The notes under the pieces are model-generated. The model saw only the letters and a list, made by a program, of their open reading frames with translations, was not told the DNA's origin and made no database searches. DNA of 64,000 nt from Atherinomorus stipes (lineage: Eukaryota > Chordata > Actinopteri > Atheriniformes > Atherinidae). The DNA lies in the NCBI GenBank assembly GCA_023101725.1, contig JALJCO010001284.1, positions 3,412,001 to 3,476,000 on the forward strand, read 5' to 3'. A program made the position numbers and the translations under genes. Within the stretch, counting starts at the first letter, position 1. The number at the start of each line of letters is the position of its first letter. Below, piece after piece: positions 1 to 10,235 of this stretch.

Positions 1-250
1 TACTTCCTGTTCTACTTCCTGTCTGGTTTCACTTACAGATTAGCTTCACCTGTTCCTTGTTTGGCTCATTCCTCTCTGTATATATTCACCTGTTGGTTTC
101 TTTTGTTTATTGTCAGATAGTCGTTGTTTCCCCAGCCTTGTCTTTGTGTCTGTTTTAGTGTTCCAGCCCCGTGTCTTCAGTTATTATCATTAAACCTCGA
201 ATTCCTGCATCTGTCTGCTTCCGGCATTCTCACTCTGCATTTGGGTCCTC
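1..250 (+). mobile_element. LTR-like fragment, Gypsy type (3' part)
   Basis: The stretch has the make-up of the right part of a teleost Gypsy LTR. There is a TATATATT box near 79, T-rich sequence, an ATTAAA signal near 190, and a terminal motif TGCATTTGGGTCCTC near 237-251 that is typical of these LTR ends. The window starts inside it, so the left end, any primer-binding site and any internal coding region cannot be seen. No target duplication is visible. It could be a solo LTR or a truncated copy; it could also be an unrelated T-rich stretch. The terminal motif is the main support. Confidence 0.4.
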
Positions 251-268
251 ATCATCCATGCACCAGAG

Positions 269-424
269 CAGAGGTGGCAATCCAGGTGCCATAAAGTAAA
301 AATCCTGCAACGCTTTTGATCTGCCTGCACATATAGAACAGGTGTTTTCACTAACGAGCTCATCTACCTGCAGAAGAGCTGTGCTAATTAAATTCAGCTG
401 GTTTAGTGACTGATTGGAAAGTTG
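269..424. mobile_element. hAT-type MITE fragment
   Basis: The sequence begins CAGAGGTGGCAATCCAGG and continues with AAGTAAAAATCCTGCA, the pattern of a common short non-autonomous hAT element in fish. The middle (ATTAAATTCAGCTGG, GACTGATTGG) also fits. The opposite terminal inverted repeat is not found, so the copy is truncated and has no visible target duplication. It has no coding capacity. Confidence 0.35.
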
Positions 425-494
425 TGATAAAGTCAACTGGTTTTCTTAGGATGTTAATTATGTATAAATTGGTTTATAAGAACAGTTATTATGA

Positions 495-615
495 TTCATT
501 TTAATTGGATTATAATATATTGGATTGAACATGTAATATACAATAGATTAAGTGTCACAAGATGACTTTGTTGTGAACTGGTGCTGTACAAATAAAGATT
601 CATTTCACTGAGTTA
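495..615 (+). mobile_element. L2-type LINE 3' tail
   Basis: The stretch holds AGATGACTTTGTTGTGAAC, then TGGTGCTGTACAAATAAAG, which is the conserved 3' end of teleost L2-like LINEs (cttgagatgacttt...ggcgctatataaataaag). The preceding TTAATTGGATTATAATATATTGG also fits that 3' UTR. No coding part remains. An A-rich run (637-660) follows shortly after but is not directly joined to it. Confidence 0.5.
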
Positions 616-2400
616 CAAAGATGATTTAGCTGTCACAAAAAATAAAAAAAAAAAAAAAAATACCAATGCTGCATTTATTTTCTCTCTGATGCCTGCATTA
701 AGCCCTGCAGTGAGCAAAGACCTGCAGAAAGTACTCATCTGTAAAACTGGCATTAGATTAAGCTTGCAATCGTGGCTCTCATTTAATGACAGTAAAACAG
801 CAGTCTGCATCAGTTGCAAAAATATTCAATGCAACAAGATGCCATTTAATCTCTGAGAAAAGCCTTCTACGTCTCTATGTCATGAAGTCAAACATAAGAT
901 GTTTATTTATAATAATGATGAAAACAGAATAACACATTTACACGTGCAAACATAATTTAACTTGAATATGTAGCAATGGCATTTAAATGAAAATAAATTA
1001 TTTTTTGAAGTAAAATAAAACATCGGAGTGCTTTCGATGCTGGGTCATTGTAATAACACACAACTTGTGCAGCAACATTCCCACATCGGACTGCAGAAAA
1101 GCAACTGAAAAATACCAGATAAAAGCAAAAGTGTTTTTCATAAAACAGCAAGCAAAGAGGCACTGAGAAAGGGAGGTTGTGCCAGATCAATCTGAAGGAT
1201 TTAAGACCCTACTTACAGTAAACAGGGCAACTACTTTGATTTCACTACTTCTGTCACAAAACATGTTTTCTGTTGTTTTGCTTTAACCACAGATTTTGTT
1301 ACTGTACACAGCTGATGGTTTTTCTTTGCAGTGAGTGATTCTTTGTTGCATCTGATGTGCAGAACATGTTGCTTTCAGTGTTTTTTTTAAAAAAAATTGC
1401 ATCCTTTAACTCACAGCTGGAGTTACTTTTTGTTTGTGACATTCACTGTGAAATGAGATGTTTGCCACCAGGAGTCTGATGGCTGGTATGACAAGAGACA
1501 TGAAGAAAGCTGCAGACTGCATAATGATGCATTGGGCTCAGTTTTGACTCTTTACACCACTGTTGGAGCAAAGTGGAACATGCTGGTCATCTGACTGAGT
1601 TGCCACTCATGCTTCACAGGAAGAGAGATGTTCTTACAGCTGGAATAACATAAAACAGCCTCTTGGTTCTGAACATAAAGCACTCGAAATGATGCACACT
1701 GTAGAAATTACTGTTGTTTGCAACATGTCTGTAGTGGCAGATGAGGCTCCTTGATATCAGGGTTACGTGCCCAGCAGGACATGGGTCAGGAGAAGAGCGG
1801 CTGCTGAATATGTACCCAAACATTTGCTTCCTTACATGGAGTCCTTCGGGAACGTCTCTGGAAACATTTTCAGGGCTGCAGTGCACGTGTGAAAACGGCT
1901 TGAGTCAGCAGCAGAGACTGAGTCAGAGAGCAGAGCTGCTCAATCCATCATCAACCACAGGCGCTGCTGATCTCAACCAGACTGCATTTCAATCAACATG
2001 CATCCTCACTTTCCCCATTTCAAGATGCTTCCAGTGGGAACTCTAAACTTTTAGTTAATTGTTCTCTACCCGCTCAAATGATTGAGTATTTCACCTTCCC
2101 AACTTTAGAGAAGTGTTTTCTTTTAACTTCACCTTGTCTTCCCCAAATACCTCACTTTCTTTCTTTTTTTCACCTCCTTCTTCCTCCCTCTATAACTTCC
2201 TGCAAACCGCCTCAATATTCCTGAAAGCTTCTTATAAAGGGAAGTAACAGAAAGAACTTTCAGATACTTTTTCTTCAAGGAAGAAGAGGATGTGTGAGAG
2301 AAAGCAGTGAACAGGGAGAGGAGAGTCGGAAATGAGGGGGGGGAACAGCAGGTCAGGTTGAAGGAAACGCTCGCAGGGTTTGAAGGTGAGCTGGAGGGTC
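616..2400. other. No gene recognised
   Basis: Apart from an A-run at 637-660 and a short T/A hairpin near 1381-1397, I see only AT-rich sequence without family resemblance. Open frames of up to about 100 codons at 1614-2046 occur on both strands over the same bases, lack splice context and look like chance. Confidence 0.4.
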
Positions 2401-2407
2401 TGCTTAC

Positions 2408-2541
2408 CTGCTGAGAGGCATCCAGGTTCCAGATGAGCGCAGACAAAAGAGCGGGCAAAGATCACAGACGCCTCGAACACCGAACATGCCAGCAATCCTC
2501 CTTCCTGCCTTCTTCTTCCCTGAGGTCTGTGGGGTTGCCAT
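2408..2541 (-). CDS. Candidate first coding exon, unknown gene
   Basis: On the minus strand an ATG at 2541 in good context (G at -3 and +4) opens a frame starting MATPQTSGKKKAGRR. It stays open to a canonical donor CAG|GTAAGC at 2408/2407 and closes immediately inside the intron. That is what a first coding exon would look like (44 codons plus 2 bases). A second donor-like site, CCGCAG|GTGAGA at about 2774, could belong to an upstream non-coding exon. The encoded peptide is basic at first and Cys/Leu-rich later, and I recognise no domain. Another frame is also open across the same bases (ending LEPGCLSAG), so the reading is not certain. No partner exon is visible further left in the window. 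Confidence 0.2.
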
Positions 2542-2599
2542 TTCACGGCATCTCTGTACGACAGCTTCCCGTCAGATTGTAGTGACACGCGCGTTTGAA

Positions 2600-4325
2600 G
2601 ACTTCAACTGTTTCCAACATGAACTTCCTCTCTGTCACTCAACAGTTAACATCGGCTGTTTTTGAGACTGTACGTGCAGGGAAAATGCACAAGATGTTCA
2701 TCCACTGTGACACAATATTTTACTGAGACTAAATGAATTTCTCTCGCTGTTGTGATTGTGGAGGCTTCTCTCACCTGCGGAAACTTTCAGTTTAAATAAG
2801 GCTTCTCTTTGACAGAATTTTGCTTGGTCACATCTAGATGCAGCCTTCACTGTGGGACAAAAACTCAGTTTTAAAATGCGATTTCCTGTTTTGTTTTATC
2901 CAGATGCTGTAGAAGTGATGGGTGCTGTTGACTCTCACTCTGTAGATCCACTGGTTTCCATGGTTTCCCTGGAGGTGGTGATTGGAGGTGCCCTGTGTTT
3001 TTTCTCCCTGCTGTGTGTCCTTGGAGAGGGAATAAAAACATCAATGCCGAGCCTCCAACATTTGGAGGAGCAGAAGACAGCAGCAGCTTCAGGCTGCAAC
3101 AAGGAGCATCTTTGTTTCTCTGTCAGGAAGTCTGTGTGAGTCAGGTCAGTCTTTTAATGTTCACCATCTCATCTGCACAAAACAAGCTGCCGGTCGGTCA
3201 GTTTGTCAGACACACAGGTAGACAAAAGTAAAAGAGGCTGACAGCAGTAGAAGGAAATCAACCGGCTCTGGAAGAAGGAAAAAAAACTGCATCCTGCCAG
3301 TAATTAGAAGTGAACGACTCCTTCTTTCTTTCTCTTAAAAACATCATGAAGTAAACAGAGTTGATTGATCGCTCAGAGACTTTTTCCTCATCCTTAAATG
3401 TTACTGTTTAATTAAACTTGCAAATATTTATGGTTTTAATAAGAAATACTAAATGTCATAAATGTTTCAATGTGAGATCCCGACAATACTTGCAGCTGTA
3501 TGAGACGGGCTTTACAGCATCTAAAAAGGACAAATTGCTTCACAGCTTGAAAAGATTAACTGTAATTACAGAGACACTAAAAGAGATAAACCAACTTCAG
3601 AAAATATCTTCAGGTAATGACATAATTAAGTCTTCATGCTGAGATAATCTGAAACGGTTCAGTCTGCAGCTGTGCAAGTTTCTGAAGCTATGATTTCACT
3701 ATTTACCATTTGTTGTTGCTGATTTGGGTAATTTGAGGGTTAAACTCAAAGGAACTTGCAAATTCTTTTATTCAAGTCTTGGATCCTGGAGAAAAAAAAA
3801 ACCTTCCACTGCTTGGGACAGAGACATCTGAAGCATGTAAGTCTGGGCTGAACAGCTTGGGTTCGTATCATATTCTATCCGAAAATTAACATCTGTTTAG
3901 CCCATTTAAAAAAAATGTGGACAGCTTTACAGCTTTTTTATTTTCTAACATGGACAACATCCTATCACCTGCTTGCTTTCACGTATCAGAGAGCGAAGCA
4001 CCCAAATCCATCACATCAGCACACCTACAACATTTTGTGAAAATCATTTAAACCCTAACAAAGAAAAACCTTGTTTTCTCTCAGTCAATCAGAGCTGCTC
4101 ATGGCTTCAGAGACAGCTGACCACAGCAATCAACTGGACGCTAAGCTAGGCATGAAGGACTATTGACCCACAGCACTAATGCTACAGCTGGCACCAACTT
4201 CACTGATTTTAGAGCTTTTGAAAGGCAAGAAAACGGCCACAGACACAACTAATGATAATTCTCTGTCAACAGTTCTCATGTGAGAGGCCTGGTGAGTCAG
4301 CAGGCTCACAAGCAGAAGACTTAAT
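2600..4325. other. No gene recognised
   Basis: Plain AT-rich sequence. Two overlapping plus-strand open frames at 2852-3231 have no start context, splice signals or recognisable motif. I see no terminal inverted repeats or LINE tails here. Confidence 0.4.
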
Positions 4326-4740
4326 CCCTGTGAGAAGCTACGGTAGCTCAGCTCGTGGCTTCAGATTAGCTCTCTTGCTAACAGATAAACTAATTCCACA
4401 GAAACATTGTCTGTTTAAAAAGATTTAAAGCCTCTGAAAGGTTGGGCAGGCAGGGAAGCACACTAAATTAAGATAACTTATTTATTTTCTGTTCATCCAT
4501 TCTCTTTAATAGCTTTCAGCTACAGATTAGCTGCTTAGTTAGCAGGTAAAACAATTTAATAAAATCTTCTCTTTCCACTAGGTGATGTGCAGTTAGCTGC
4601 TAAAAAGCCAAAGATCATAGATTTGTCTGCTTTAAATAGTCATTTTAAACTTCAGTCCTGCATTGTCACTCCTCAGCCACTGATTAGCTAATTAGCAAGC
4701 TACAGTATAAAGCTAATGTTGGTGGAGTAAGTCACCACAG
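4326..4740. repeat. GCTAA/TTAGC-rich low-complexity stretch
   Basis: The words GCTAA, TTAGC and AGCTA recur more than a dozen times on both strands (for example ATTAGCTAATTAGCAAGC near 4682). This type of degenerate GCTAAC simple sequence is common in spiny-rayed fish genomes. It has no coding meaning. A second, denser cluster is at 34280-34670. Confidence 0.35.
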
Positions 4741-4973
4741 TCAGTTACAAGCTAGAAATGATTACAACACATGTCACAGTAAGCCATACAGTCATTTGTC
4801 AGTAACAGGGGTTTTGTGGTAAAAAGCTGACCCTATGCTCTTGACGGTACTTCCTGTGTTCAACACTTCCTGCTTTCCCCTCAGCAGGTCGTGAAAGTTT
4901 GACAGAAACGTGTCAGAATTCCAGTCAGGTTGTTGAAAATCCAATTTGATGAAGTGAGTGGGAACAAAAAGTG

Positions 4974-5564
4974 CTGATGTGCATTCCATCAAGTGTGAAT
5001 GAGTTCGATCTATTTCTCCGTGCAGACCTGACCACCGCCGCCTCCTCCTCTTCCTGATGCTGCTACTGTCGCTTCTCCTGCCACCTCCTCCTTTGCCTGC
5101 TCACTAAGACTTTAATTAAATTATCCTTTGCTTGCCTGCTCATTTTGCCTCCCCTTGACCTCAGCTTCAGTCAGGGACAGACCATGACTGGGACGTGACA
5201 CAGACTTCGGCTTGACATCCAAGTGTGGATGTTTCCTTCATCATTTTTATAAGTCAGTTATTTATATAAAGTTTGCTAGTATTTCAACCTTTCAAGCAGC
5301 GAGTACAAAACTGAGCTCACTCTTTACGTTCAAGAGGATGTGTCTGATGATATCTGTAGCATAGATAATTATTACAGAATAAATTATTCAGTGCAATTAA
5401 ATCTATTTATAAATGTGGATGTAACACCTGTTCTGTCTTTAGGGATGGGCGATACCAACATTGTTCCTGTTTATGGGGCTTTTCATTTTTTTTTTTTTTA
5501 ATCAGAATTTGCATATCATGAGGACTGATGTGCATTCCACCAAGTGTGCATGAGTTCGATCTAT
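4974..5564 (+). repeat. Pair of 40-bp direct repeats with ~510 bp between
   Basis: A 40-bp segment (CTGATGTGCATTCCATCAAG... to ...GTTCGATCTATT) at 4974-5013 recurs at 5525-5564 with two visible differences. It is too long for a target duplication. The interval between holds a run of CCTCCTCCT near 5040, an LTR-end-like GGGACGTGACA near 5190-5200 and a hAT-end-like TAGGGATGGGCGATACC near 5440. It may be a duplicated block later filled by insertions. Confidence 0.55.
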
Positions 5565-5644
5565 TAGTTCGATTAAGCTTTAAATGCACAGATCACCTGG
5601 CTCATTTATACAGGGTACTTTGCATTGACCATTTATGGTAGAAT

Positions 5645-5765
5645 GTGTGTGTGTGAGATCCTGTTCTTGCAACATTGTGAGGACCGTTTTGCGTGTTTGA
5701 CCAACAAGGTGAGAGCATTTTTGGAAAGTGAGGAGATTTTGGCCAGTCCTCACTAAGAAAGTTTA
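5645..5765 (+). repeat. TG-associated dispersed repeat, short copy
   Basis: A short (TG)n run is followed by ACATTGTGAGGACCG, TTTGACCAACAAGG, and TTTTGGCCAGTCCTCACTA. The same order of motifs occurs at 63575-63870, so this is a dispersed family that starts with a TG microsatellite. The copy ends where the L2 LINE begins. There is no coding capacity. GACCAACAAG|GTGAGAGC resembles a splice donor but belongs to the repeat. Confidence 0.5.
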
Positions 5766-6161
5766 AGGAAAAGTTGGACTACTGTAATTCATTATTATTG
5801 GGCTGCCCCAAATATGCCTTGAATAGACTCCAGCTGATCCAGAATGCTGCAGCGAGGGTTCTGACTAGAACTAGCAGGAGAGATCATAATTCTCCAGTTC
5901 TAGCTTCTCTTCATTGGCAACCTGTTAAATCCAGGATAGAATTTAAAATTCTTCTTCTCACATATAATGGGTACGGAAAGTATTCAGAACCCTTAAAACT
6001 TTTAACTCTTTGTTTCATTGCAGCCATTTGCTAAAATAAAAAAAGTTCATTTTATTTCTCGTTAATGTACACACAGCACCCATCTTAAAAGAAAAAAACA
6101 GAAATGGAGAAATGTTTGCAAATTTACTAGAAATGAAAAACTGAAATATTACATGGTCATA

Positions 6162-6460
6162 CAGATCTGGGCATGAAAAAGTTCCCCTTTCACCCGACTG
6201 TTAGCCACCTACCAGCCACTTACCAGCCACTTGTCTGCTAATTCAATCGCACAGAGAAACACCTGTGTGCCCAGGGGAAACGATTTCAGAGCATAAATGA
6301 AAGCCCGGAACAAGGATGTTTTCACACGCCTAGTTTGGACACCGTACGTGATGCCATATTTGCGGGACAAGTCGTTCAGCCAGTGATAGTGCAGTAATGG
6401 TGCACTATTAGTGCACCACCTCTGGCAGAAAAAGGAGGAACTTTTTCATGCCCAGATCTG
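6162..6460. mobile_element. 299-bp Tc1/mariner-type MITE inside the Tc1 element
   Basis: It has 24-bp perfect terminal inverted repeats starting CAGATCTGGGCATGAAAAAG and a TA on both sides (6160-6161 and 6461-6462), the target choice of the Tc1/mariner superfamily. The interior has no open frame. It interrupts the Tc1 long terminal repeat, so it inserted later than that element. Confidence 0.8.
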
Positions 6461-6640
6461 TAAGTATTCAGACCCTTTGGAATGATACTGATATTTAACT
6501 GTCCATTTCTTCTGATCCTCCTTGAGATGGTTCTACTCCTTCATTGGAGTCCAGCTGTGTTTAGTTAAACTGATTGGACTTGATTAGGAAAGGCACACAC
6601 CTGTCTATATAAGACCAGCTCACAGTGCATGTCAGAGCAA

Positions 6641-7938
6641 ATGAGAATCATGAGGTCAAAGTAACCCCGGCTTTACACTTGGTCTGTGACGTGAGGGGAG
6701 CGTGGGGGGCCCTGCGCGCCGGATCGCCCCCATGTAATTAATGGTGTGAAACATATTGCTCACGCTGCGGCGCGTGGGGGGTCCGTCGTCGCTCCGGGAT
6801 GCCGTGCCGGTGTGCTATAGAGATGGGGCCAAGTTTATTTTTGGCTCTCCACCGACCGAAAACGCGTCAACACTAGGTAAATATAAGAAAGTAAGAGAGA
6901 AAAAGAAAAAAAGTTAATATAAAAAATCTGGGGAAATTTTAAAAAAAAAAGCCAACAAAAAAAAGAAAAAAAAGAAAAGAAAAAGAAAAAAGGTAACTGT
7001 CCAAGGAGCTCAGAGACAGAATTGTGGCGAGGCACAGATCTGGACAAGGTTACAAAATAATTTCTGCAGCACTGAAGGTTCCTAAGAGCACCGTGGCCTC
7101 TATAGTTCTTAAATGGAAGAAGTTTGGGATGACTAGAACTCTTCCTAGACCCGGCCATCCAGCCAAACTGAGCAATTGTGGGAGAAGAGCCTTGGTGAGA
7201 GAGGTAAAGAAGAACCCAAAGATCACTGTGGCTGACCTCCAGAGATGCAGTAGGGAGATGGAGAAAGTTCCACAAAGTCAGGTATCACTGCAGCCTCCAC
7301 CAGTTGGGGCTTTTTGGCAGAGTGGCCCGATGGAAGCCTCTCCTCAGTACAAGACATACGAAAGCCTGCAGTTTGTCAAAAAAACACATGATGGACTCCC
7401 AGACTGTGAAAAATAAGATTCTTTAGCCTGATGAGACCAAGATTGAACTTATTGGAGTTCATTCTAAGCGATATGTGTCGAGAAAATCAGGCACTGCTCA
7501 TCACCTGCCCGATACAATCCCAACAGTGAAACATGGTGATGGCAGCATCATGCTATGGGGGTGGTTTCAGCTCCAGGGACAGGACAACTGGTTGATGATG
7601 AATGCGACCAAGTACAGAGATCCTGGAAGAGTGCTAAAGACCTCAGGCTGGGCCGAAGGTTCACCTTCCAACAAGACAATGACCCTCAGCACACAGCTAA
7701 AATAACAAAGGAGTGACTTCAGAACAACTCTGGTACCATTCTTCACTGGCCCAGCCAGAGCCCTAACTTAAACCCAACTGAGCATCTCTGGAAAGACCTG
7801 AAAATGGCTGTCCACCAACGTTCACCATCCAACCTGATAGAACTGGAGAGGATCTGTAAGGAAGAATGGCAGAAGATCCCCAAATCCAGGTGTGAAAAAC
7901 TTGGTGCAACATTCCCAAGAAGACTCATGGCTGTATGA
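6641..7938 (+). pseudogene. Tc1-like transposase, disrupted
   Basis: The ATG at 6641 is separated from the rest by the 6666-6992 insert. The paired helix-turn-helix DNA-binding region follows from about 7005: RDRIVARHRSGQGYKIISAA, then VPKSTVASIVLKWKKFG and TLPRPGHPAKLS. The catalytic part is recognisable as FQQDNDPQHT near 7660 (second acidic residue) and SPNLNPTEHLWKDLK near 7760 (third acidic residue, Glu), fitting the DD34E pattern. Several frame changes and stops occur between 7270 and 7730, and the first catalytic Asp region (DETKIEL near 7432) is in a different frame. The protein cannot be made. Confidence 0.85.
6666..6992. mobile_element. Insertion with GC-rich head and A/G tail, GTAAC duplication
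   Basis: The Tc1 transposase sequence is interrupted just after its start, between GAGGTCAAA and CTGTCCAAGGAGCTCAG. The pentamer GTAAC is on both sides (6661-6665, 6993-6997). The insert begins with a GC-rich, CpG-rich part (to about 6815) and ends in about 80 bases of A with scattered G. A target duplication with an A-rich tail suggests a retroposed sequence, but I recognise no SINE or gene. It could also be a DNA element with a degraded end. Confidence 0.5.
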
Positions 7939-8310
7939 GCTCAAAAGGTGCTTCTACTTAGTACTGAGCAAAGGGTCTGAATACTTATGACCATGTGATA
8001 TATTTCAGTTTTTCTTTTTTAATAAATTTTCAAAAAAAGTTTCCATTTCTGTTTTTTTCTGTCAAGAATGGGTGCTGAGTGTACATTAATGAGAAATAAA
8101 ATGAACTTTTTTTATTTTGGCAAATGGCTGCAATGAAACACAGAATGAAAGCTTTAAAAGGGTCTGAATACTTTCCGTCCCCACTGTATAAAGCTCTACC
8201 AATTCAAGTTCAGGAGGGAGACACCCTCTACCTTTAAGATTACAGTAGGCTTAAAACCTTTGTTTTTGATAAGTCTTATAGTTAGGGATAGTTAGCCATC
8301 CTTTAGTTAA

Positions 8311-9326
8311 AGGAGCCCTATCATGAAAAATGGAGTTTTAAGAGCTTTTCAGCATGTTACGGTGTTATTTCCTCATAAAAAACTTCATTTAAGCCGTGCA
8401 TGCGCAGCATCGTAGCAAGACGCCCTCTTTGTTGAACAGAAACTCAAAGAGAATCCTAACCTATACACTCTCTGAGGAAGAAACTAACAGCCTGCAAGAA
8501 GATTTCCTCAGAGACAAACAGCCATCAGCTAACAGAAGTTTGCTCCAGAGTTCAGGAGATTTTTTTTTTTTCTAAGCTCACGGCAAGTTGGGAAAAATGT
8601 GGTTACGTTCAGCGTGGGAGTTTATTTGTTGTACTGGACGAATCGACTTATCAGAAGTGGTTGGATTATAACTTCAGGTGCAGTAAAAAACCTCAACTTT
8701 GTGTGTGAACTTCACTCCTGACAACTTCATGAATCTCAGGCAGTAAAGTGTTTTTTTTTTCGGGGATTACTTCTGAAACCTGACACAGTTCCTACTACAA
8801 AAACGCGCATGGACAGACAACAGCACCGGTGAGTGAAACACATCTCTCAGCTCAATGCTAACTGTTAGCCTATGATTTGTTCGCTAACTTACTTACTTGT
8901 CAGGGGTCTCTGTGGTACTTCTGTGGTACTACGTGTACTTCAAACTCCATGTCAGACTCTGGCTTGAGTGCATACAGCTCCGTAACAGGCTACTTCATTT
9001 TATCCCGTCAATCGGAGTCCGATTATCCATCAATGTTTACAAATGACATCCATATGAGCTGCAGTTGCTACAAACAATTCTGTGACCCTTCAGAATCAGT
9101 GTCTTCTGGGGCGACGTCATGAAATGGGCGTAAAACATGTTGCAATTGGTCGAGAGCTCCGTGGATCAGTACAGTCAGCCATCTTACTTCTGTGTTGGAA
9201 ATTAGACGCACAAAAAAACTAATATTTAACACCACATTTGTTTCTGTAGTAGCGATGGGAACATATTTAGCTTATAAGTGCCTGTATATGACTTTTGGAA
9301 CGTTTGAAAAGTATGACAGAGCTCCT
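8311..9326. mobile_element. TTAA-flanked non-autonomous element (piggyBac/Kolobok type)
   Basis: The 1016-bp insert in the L2 3' region has TTAA on both sides (8307-8310, 9327-9330) and inverted ends AGGAGCCCTATCATG / AGGAGCTCTGTCATA. TTAA target choice is known for the piggyBac and Kolobok superfamilies. Two other elements in the window (39337, 40068) share the TTAA|AGG form. No transposase is encoded. It does contain an ATG at 8809 with seven codons and a strong donor CACCG|GTGAGT at 8828/8829, which could be the first exon of the parent element. Confidence 0.75.
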
Positions 9327-9851
9327 TTAAGCTGCTATAGGTTTAGACTGCTGAGGGCTGTTCATGATGCACTCGGCTCTTCCTTTCCCACTCATCTCTG
9401 CTTCTCCATGTAGAAACATGTGACAGTATTGCATCATTAACTGTGTTTCTCCTCTCTCAGCAGGTCTGGTGGTCTCTCTCTCTCTCTCTTTCTCTCTCTA
9501 GTTCTTCTCTCCCTCTTTCTTTCTCTCTGTCTGTCTCTCTCTCTCTCTGTCTTCTCCTCCCCAGTCGAGGCAGATGGCGGCTACTGTTCCTGAGCTGGGT
9601 TCTGCCGGAGGTTTTTCCTCCCTGTTAAAAGGGTGTTTTCCTTCCCACTGTCGCCACCACTTCATGGTTGCTCAGGATGGGGGATTGGACCGGGTCAAGT
9701 CAAGATTCGATCCAATCTGTTGGCTTCCATAGCTAGGCTATTATGAATCTGACCTGAATTTTTCTGACTGTTAAGTGCCCTGAGGTGACATTGTCATGAA
9801 CTGCCGCTATTCAAATTAAGTTGAATACGTACACTTTTTGTAAGGATCTTT

Positions 9852-9904
9852 ATGTACAGTTTTATAAATGAGACCCCAGGGGTCTTATTAATAAAACTGT
9901 GCAT
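9852..9904. repeat. Hairpin: two inverted 26-bp arms with no spacer
   Basis: The left arm ATGTACAGTTTTATAAATGA ending GACCCC is followed directly by its inverse, GGGGTC...ATTAATAAAACTGTGCAT. The arm resembles the terminal repeat of a fish MITE family, so this may be two terminal repeats joined head to head after internal deletion. It forms a near-perfect foldback. Confidence 0.6.
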
Positions 9905-9984
9905 AGGACCCTAACTAAAAGTGATGGCACTACTGGTCTTCTGATTTGAAGGGAACAAGCTCGGTATATTGTTCATCTGCTGTG

Positions 9985-10233
9985 TTAAGTGTCCTTGGCA
10001 GATCCCTGCATCTATGATCCTCAGTATTTGTGGATCTACACGTATGTGCTCTCTACCTAAAAGATTTGATGCTGGTTTGAAGGCAAAACACTAAATATTA
10101 ATGTGATTAAGATTTTCTTCTGTTTGCTCACTTTGCATTTTGTGAACTGATACAATGATTATTTACATTCGGTGAAAGCATTCTTAGGTAACAAAATTTT
10201 GTCACACCTGCCTAAAACTTTTGCACAGGACTG
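9985..10233 (+). mobile_element. Tc1-like element, 3' end only
   Basis: The stretch ends CACACCTGCCTAAAACTTTT then GCACAGGACTG followed by TA (10234-10235). This is a known Tc1-type terminal repeat of fish. The upstream part (AAAAGATTTGATGCTGGTTT, TTTGCATTTTGTGAACTGAT) fits the segment just after the transposase stop in that family. The transposase and left end are missing. Confidence 0.6.
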
Positions 10234-10235
10234 TA

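Larger units (their letters stand above)
5965..8186 (+). mobile_element. Tc1-like DNA transposon inserted in the L2 LINE
   Basis: The ends are inverted copies: left TAATGGGTACGGAAAGTATT after TA 5963-5964, right CAGTGGGGACGGAAAGTATT (read on the minus strand) before TA 8187-8188. The long terminal repeats also share internal sequence (GGTGCTGTGTGTACATTAA type, near 6065 and 8085). Removing it rejoins the LINE frame. The element is 2.2 kb instead of about 1.6 kb because it carries two later insertions (6162-6460 and 6666-6992). Its transposase is broken, so it cannot move on its own. Confidence 0.85.
5766..9834 (+). mobile_element. 5'-truncated L2-type LINE, split in three by insertions
   Basis: Three collinear pieces belong to one LINE. 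Piece 1 (5766-5964) encodes the C-terminal end of the reverse transcriptase protein: LDYCNSLLLGCPKYALNRLQ, then LQNAAARVL-like and LHWQPV...RIEFKILLLTY, typical of the L2 clade. Piece 2 (8187-8310) resumes the frame (YKAL) and then the 3' region. Piece 3 (9327-9834) is the 3' UTR, including GAGGTTTTTCCTCCCTGTTA, a (CT)n stretch at 9473-9550 and CCCTGAGGTGACATTGTCATG. The first interruption is a Tc1 element at a TA; the second is a TTAA-flanked element. The copy was 5'-truncated on insertion, as is usual for LINEs. There is no endonuclease or catalytic RT region, so it is not active. Confidence 0.8.

Noticed and set aside
1614..2046. Open frames of 90-101 codons on both strands
   Set aside because: They overlap over the same bases, have no splice or family support, and length is compatible with chance.
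9443..9628. Ser/Leu-rich open frame
   Set aside because: It is the (CT)n stretch of the L2 LINE 3' UTR.
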